DNA of 10,019 nucleotides from Hamiltosporidium magnivora (lineage: Eukaryota; Microsporidia; Dubosqiidae): positions 1 to 10,019 of the forward strand of contig PITI01000643.1 of NCBI GenBank assembly GCA_004325065.1. The letters run 5' to 3'. Made by a program: the position numbers and the translations under genes. How positions within the stretch are numbered: position 1 is the first letter of the stretch; every line of letters begins with the position of its first letter. This document shows, in pieces, positions 7,909-10,019 of this stretch. The notes under the pieces were generated by a model that made no database searches, had not been told where the DNA came from, and worked only from the letters and a program-made list of their open reading frames with translations.

Positions 7909-7911
7909 GGG
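7909..7911 (-). promoter_or_regulatory. CCC motif directly before the RAD50 ATG
   Basis: On the minus strand the start reads ACCC-ATG. CCC-like or GGG-like motifs close to start codons are a described feature of microsporidian genes, and the same arrangement occurs at IWS1 in this window. It supports this ATG as the real start. Confidence 0.55.
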
Positions 7912-8073
7912 TATTGAATTTGTATTGTATTTATATTCGAGGTAATTGGAATTTTAATTGAGAAAATGTCATTTCTTTTTCTTTAGATAAAAATTTATAT
8001 AATTTGGTAGTTTAAAATCGCGAGTCTGTAAATTGCTGGTTATTAAAAACAGTTGATTTTAAATTTTAAATTA

Positions 8074-8199
8074 TTTATTATTTCCAAATCCATAAATAGG
8101 ATAAAAAAATCAAAATTTAAAAAAATACAAAAATTTTAAGGAAATTTATTATTTCCAAATCCATAAATAAAATAAAAAAATCAAAATTTACAAAAATAC
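8074..8199. repeat. 55-bp direct repeat pair (8074-8128 and 8145-8199)
   Basis: The two copies start TTTATTATTTCCAAATCC, are the same length and differ at about three positions. They are offset by 71 bases with a 16-base spacer between them. No function is evident. Confidence 0.92.
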
Positions 8200-8282
8200 T
8201 TTCTAAATTCAAGTTTAGTATTTCTAGATTAAAGAACAACTTAGTTTTATTTTATAAATATAGAAAAGAATTAAAGAATAAA

Positions 8283-8500
8283 AATTTAATAAAAAAACAA
8301 ATAATTTAAAAATAATAACTTATCAAAGTAAATATTAAACTTATCAAAGTAAAATCAGGAAAATAAATTTAATAAAAAAACAAATAATTTAAAAATAATA
8401 ACTTATCAAAGTAAATATAAGAGAATGAAAGTAAAATTGACGAATAAAATTTTAATAAACAAACAAATAATTTATTAACGATATAACTTATCAAAGTAAT
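8283..8500. repeat. 53-bp perfect direct repeat plus a degenerate third copy
   Basis: Positions 8283-8335 and 8366-8418 are identical over 53 bases. A third, changed copy spans about 8449-8500. ACTTATCAAAGTAA occurs four times (8318, 8339, 8401, 8486), once outside the full-length units. A further fragment, CAAATAATTTATTA, lies at about 8514-8527. Confidence 0.93.
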
Positions 8501-8526
8501 AAAAATAAAGTAACAAATAATTTATT

Positions 8527-8560
8527 ACTTCTTCTCCTTTATTAAGGAAGAAGTTTTTTT
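8527..8560 (+). other. Hairpin followed by a T-run, upstream of IWS1
   Basis: ACTTCTT (8527-8533) can pair with AAGAAGT (8548-8554), and CCTT (8536-8539) with AAGG (8544-8547). This leaves a two-base bulge and a TATT loop. Seven T follow (8554-8560). In a eukaryote this could be the 3' end of a polymerase III transcript, an element of the IWS1 leader, or chance. Confidence 0.35.
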
Positions 8561-8593
8561 ATAAAAAAAATAAAATTTTTATTTTTTGAATAT

Positions 8594-8596
8594 CCC
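8594..8596 (+). promoter_or_regulatory. CCC motif directly before the IWS1 ATG
   Basis: The start reads TATCCC-ATG, matching the RAD50 start and the microsporidian CCC-type motif. An out-of-frame ATG at 8601 would give only a three-residue peptide (MTK, then stop), so the first ATG is preferred. Confidence 0.55.
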
Positions 8597-9685
8597 ATGC
8601 ATGACCAAATAAAGGAGGAAATAGAAAAATCAGAAGAAAATTTAAATATTTGTAAAAAAAATAAAAAAGAAAAATCTTTTGATATATCTTCTGATGAAAT
8701 GGACAGTCTTGAGAAATTAAAGAAAGATATGGAAGTTATAGGTAATAAAAATAATATTAATTCTACTTCTAATGATGAGGAGTCTAATAAAGAGTATTGT
8801 GAGGAGTCTAATAAGGAGTATTGTGAGGAATTTAATGAAGAGTCTAATAAGGAGTATTGTGAGGAGTATAGTGATTGTAAAATAGAAAACAATAATGAAT
8901 TTAAGGATATTTCATTTGACAAACAAAGGATAAAAAATACCGATGAAATATTTGATGAAAGCAAAATAAAAAACAATTTAAGTAAAATTACAGAAACTAA
9001 AATAGATTCTATTGAGACAGAAAATAAAAAAGAAGAAATATTTTCTTCATTAGAAAATATAAAAAACAATCAAATTCAAACGGAAATTTCTTTTTTAAAA
9101 AAAAGTGAAACAAAAAAAACAAAAAATAAATCAAAATTAAATATAAACAAAGAAATGTTAGATAATCAGACAGAAGCAACTATTAAAGAAAAAAGAAGTA
9201 AAAAAAGAATTGAAAGTGAAAAAGAAGATAAAATATTTAAAAAAACTAAAAAAAATGAAATATCAGAAGAAGAAATAAATAATTTTGTAAATAAATTTAA
9301 GAAAGAAATGTTGAATGCGGTAAATAAAGATAATCAGTCTAATAAAGAAAAAAAACCATCTTTTGAAAAAGTAAATATGGTTGATTCTGTGAGTAAAGCA
9401 CTTTTAAATAAAAAATATCAAACAAGTTTTCTTGATAGTGATGTTTTAAGTGTAATTAGAATGTGGCTTGAACCTTTACCAGATAAAACATTACCAGGTT
9501 ATAAAATTAAAAGTACTTTGTTAGAACTTTTATTGGTCGTACCTGTAAAGAAATATCATTTAATTGAAAGCAAAGTTGGAAGAATTGTATTTTTTTATTC
9601 TAAAAATGAACGTGAAAATAAAGAAATTAAAAGAATGGCTAAAAAACTTGTATATTTATGGACACAGGTTGCTTTAAAAGATTAA
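8597..9685 (+). CDS. IWS1: Iws1/Spn1, transcription elongation factor and Spt6 partner (362 aa)
   Basis: Iws1 (yeast Spn1) binds Spt6 and travels with elongating RNA polymerase II in the nucleus. The C-terminal domain, residues 261-362, is the conserved core of the TFIIS N-terminal-domain type. It shows LDSDVLSVIRMWLEPLPD (279-296), then LPGYKI, then a segment HLIESKVGRIVFFYSK (321-336), and finishes with EIKRMAKKLVYLW. This order matches the family well. Residues 1-260 are Lys/Glu/Asn-rich and probably disordered, as in other Iws1 proteins, and carry an eight-residue repeat. The protein ends within about seven residues of the core, so the short tail seen in yeast Spn1 is missing. The chosen ATG is the first in frame and follows CCC. 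RAD50 lies upstream in the opposite direction, with a repeat-filled spacer between. A degraded copy of the last codons lies just downstream. Confidence 0.92.
   Translation: MHDQIKEEIEKSEENLNICKKNKKEKSFDISSDEMDSLEKLKKDMEVIGNKNNINSTSNDEESNKEYCEESNKEYCEEFNEESNKEYCEEYSDCKIENNNEFKDISFDKQRIKNTDEIFDESKIKNNLSKITETKIDSIETENKKEEIFSSLENIKNNQIQTEISFLKKSETKKTKNKSKLNINKEMLDNQTEATIKEKRSKKRIESEKEDKIFKKTKKNEISEEEINNFVNKFKKEMLNAVNKDNQSNKEKKPSFEKVNMVDSVSKALLNKKYQTSFLDSDVLSVIRMWLEPLPDKTLPGYKIKSTLLELLLVVPVKKYHLIESKVGRIVFFYSKNERENKEIKRMAKKLVYLWTQVALKD
8777..8878 (+). repeat. 24-bp tandem repeat in IWS1 (EESNKEYC units)
   Basis: Units at 8777-8800, 8801-8824 and 8837-8860 each encode EESNKEYC. A partial EEFN (8825-8836) interrupts them and a diverged EEYSDC follows. 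They sit at about residues 61-94 in the acidic disordered region. Each unit brings one cysteine, which is unusual for such a region. Confidence 0.92.
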
Positions 9686-9692
9686 TCGAAAG

Positions 9693-9745
9693 GAAATTAA
9701 AAGAATGGTTTTTCATGAGTCACAGTTTGGTTTTAGAAGATTTGA
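9693..9745 (+). repeat. Degraded duplicate of the IWS1 3' end
   Basis: GAAATTAAAAGAATGG occurs at 9623-9638 inside IWS1 and exactly again at 9693-9708. Further on, CACAGGTTGCTTTAAAAGATT (9663-9683, ending in the stop codon) matches CACAGTTTGGTTTTAGAAGATT (9721-9742) with a few changes. The spacing is 12 bases shorter in the copy. Translated in register, EIKRM is shared and TQVALK corresponds to SQFGFR. Confidence 0.75.
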
Positions 9746-9770
9746 CTCAATAAAAAATTTTTATTTCTGG

Positions 9771-9820
9771 CAAATTTTATTTAATAAAATATTTTGATAA
9801 ACAAATTTATTTAATAAAAT
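9771..9820. repeat. 20-bp direct repeat pair with palindromic core
   Basis: Nearly the same 20 bases occur at 9771-9790 and 9801-9820. The first copy contains ATTTTATTTAATAAAAT, which is self-complementary around its central T. Both strands therefore offer AATAAA hexamers, which could suit two convergent 3' ends. Confidence 0.6.
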
Positions 9821-9824
9821 TCTG

Positions 9825-9842
9825 GGTAAAAATATTTTTACC
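9825..9842. repeat. 18-bp perfect palindrome
   Basis: GGTAAAAATATTTTTACC is fully self-complementary over 18 bases. It lies between the IWS1 3' region and the possible minus-strand gene end at the right edge. Confidence 0.7.
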
Positions 9843-9985
9843 ATTTTTTACATGTTTTCTTCTGCCTCTTTAACCAATACTGTCTCTTCTTTTAAATCCG
9901 ACTCTTTATTTATGTTATTGGTCGGTTCCTCTAAAAGTGGTTCCTTCTTGTGAAAAATGGGGTGATTATTTTTTGGTTTTAAAAT

Positions 9986-10019
9986 TTAAACACCATCTTC
10001 CTCTCTTTTCGCTTCTTTT
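9986..10019 (-). CDS. Possible 3' end of a minus-strand gene cut by the window edge
   Basis: Read on the minus strand, the last bases give KEAKREEDGV followed by TAA at 9986-9988. The charged composition and somewhat higher G+C than the spacers would fit a protein tail. Ten codons are too few to identify a family. The same frame stays open after this stop for a further 45 codons (9985 back to 9851) and ends in another TAA at 9848-9850. The gene end could therefore be degraded, duplicated or misassigned. Confidence 0.25.
   Translation of the reverse strand, partial: KEAKREEDGV

Larger units (their letters stand above)
7912..8593. other. Divergent RAD50/IWS1 intergenic region
   Basis: This gap of nearly 700 bases separates two divergent ATGs and presumably contains both promoters. 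It is extremely AT-rich (about 10% G+C at 8101-8160), except for a short less-biased patch around 8005-8055. I find no coding frame and no tRNA A/B boxes. Its contents are a 55-bp repeat pair, a perfect 53-bp repeat pair with a third degenerate copy, four copies of ACTTATCAAAGTAA, and a hairpin with a T-run next to IWS1. Confidence 0.6.
9686..9985. other. Gene-free tail downstream of IWS1
   Basis: About 300 bases with no convincing gene. The stretch holds a degraded copy of the IWS1 3' end, a 20-bp direct repeat pair, an 18-bp perfect palindrome and, from 9848 onward, a GC-richer stretch (about 35% by hand count) open on the minus strand that may be a decayed gene end. Confidence 0.5.

Noticed and set aside
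8089..8100. A CArG-like site (CCATAAATAGG) for an MCM1/SRF-type factor
   Set aside because: The AT core is seven bases instead of six, and the sister repeat copy has lost the final GG.
8074..8500. A CRISPR array or replication-origin iterons
   Set aside because: Copies are few and unevenly spaced, without unique spacers of constant length, and the genome is eukaryotic.
8527..8560. A bacterial-type intrinsic terminator
   Set aside because: The shape fits, but all the genes are eukaryotic nuclear genes and it lies upstream of IWS1, not after a gene on that strand. It is kept only as a hairpin.
9852..9953. A 33-residue plus-strand frame starting at ATG 9852
   Set aside because: It is Ser/Leu-rich, without features, and is the mirror of a charged minus-strand frame.

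Overview
The window looks like nuclear DNA of a microsporidian (or a very similar compact, intron-poor, AT-rich fungal relative). It holds three intronless eukaryotic nuclear genes: a Pms1-type MutL homologue, RAD50 and IWS1/SPN1. The gaps between genes are short, and hand counts in sample lines of the gene region give roughly 10-28% G+C. Two of the three start codons are directly preceded by CCC, a known feature around microsporidian start codons. The species cannot be fixed from sequence alone. The many in-frame tandem repeats inside conserved proteins would suit one of the expanded AT-rich genomes (Hamiltosporidium, Edhazardia or Nosema-like) better than the stripped-down Encephalitozoon type.

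Layout. Positions 1-545 form a compositionally foreign block (about 41% G+C by hand count) with no intact gene, possibly an old mobile-element remnant. Positions 628-3240 (+) encode Pms1, the endonuclease-bearing MutL subunit of mismatch repair. Positions 3241-3597 are a 357-base convergent spacer full of degraded duplications. Positions 3598-7908 (-) encode Rad50. Positions 7909-8596 are a 688-base divergent spacer that carries the presumed promoters of RAD50 and IWS1 and several direct repeats, including a perfect 53-bp duplication. Positions 8597-9685 (+) encode Iws1/Spn1, the Spt6 partner in transcription elongation. Positions 9686-10019 are mostly a gene-free tail that may contain the 3' end of a further minus-strand gene running off the window.

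Functional links. Pms1 (mismatch repair) and Rad50 (double-strand break processing with Mre11) are convergent neighbours that both work in genome maintenance. Iws1 acts with Spt6 on RNA polymerase II and shares only an intergenic promoter region with RAD50. No operon is implied.

The most striking unexplained pattern is local duplication at every scale. Coding repeats have periods of 7, 7, 8, 9, 13 and 32 residues. There are direct repeats in every spacer. Degenerate copies of the 3' ends of RAD50, IWS1 and probably PMS1 lie just downstream of each gene. The Rad50 insertions lie in only one of the two coiled-coil arms, so the arms are of unequal length. I found no evidence of an unknown defence or mobile system here; the novelty is in this 3'-end echo pattern and in the repeat-expanded repair proteins.
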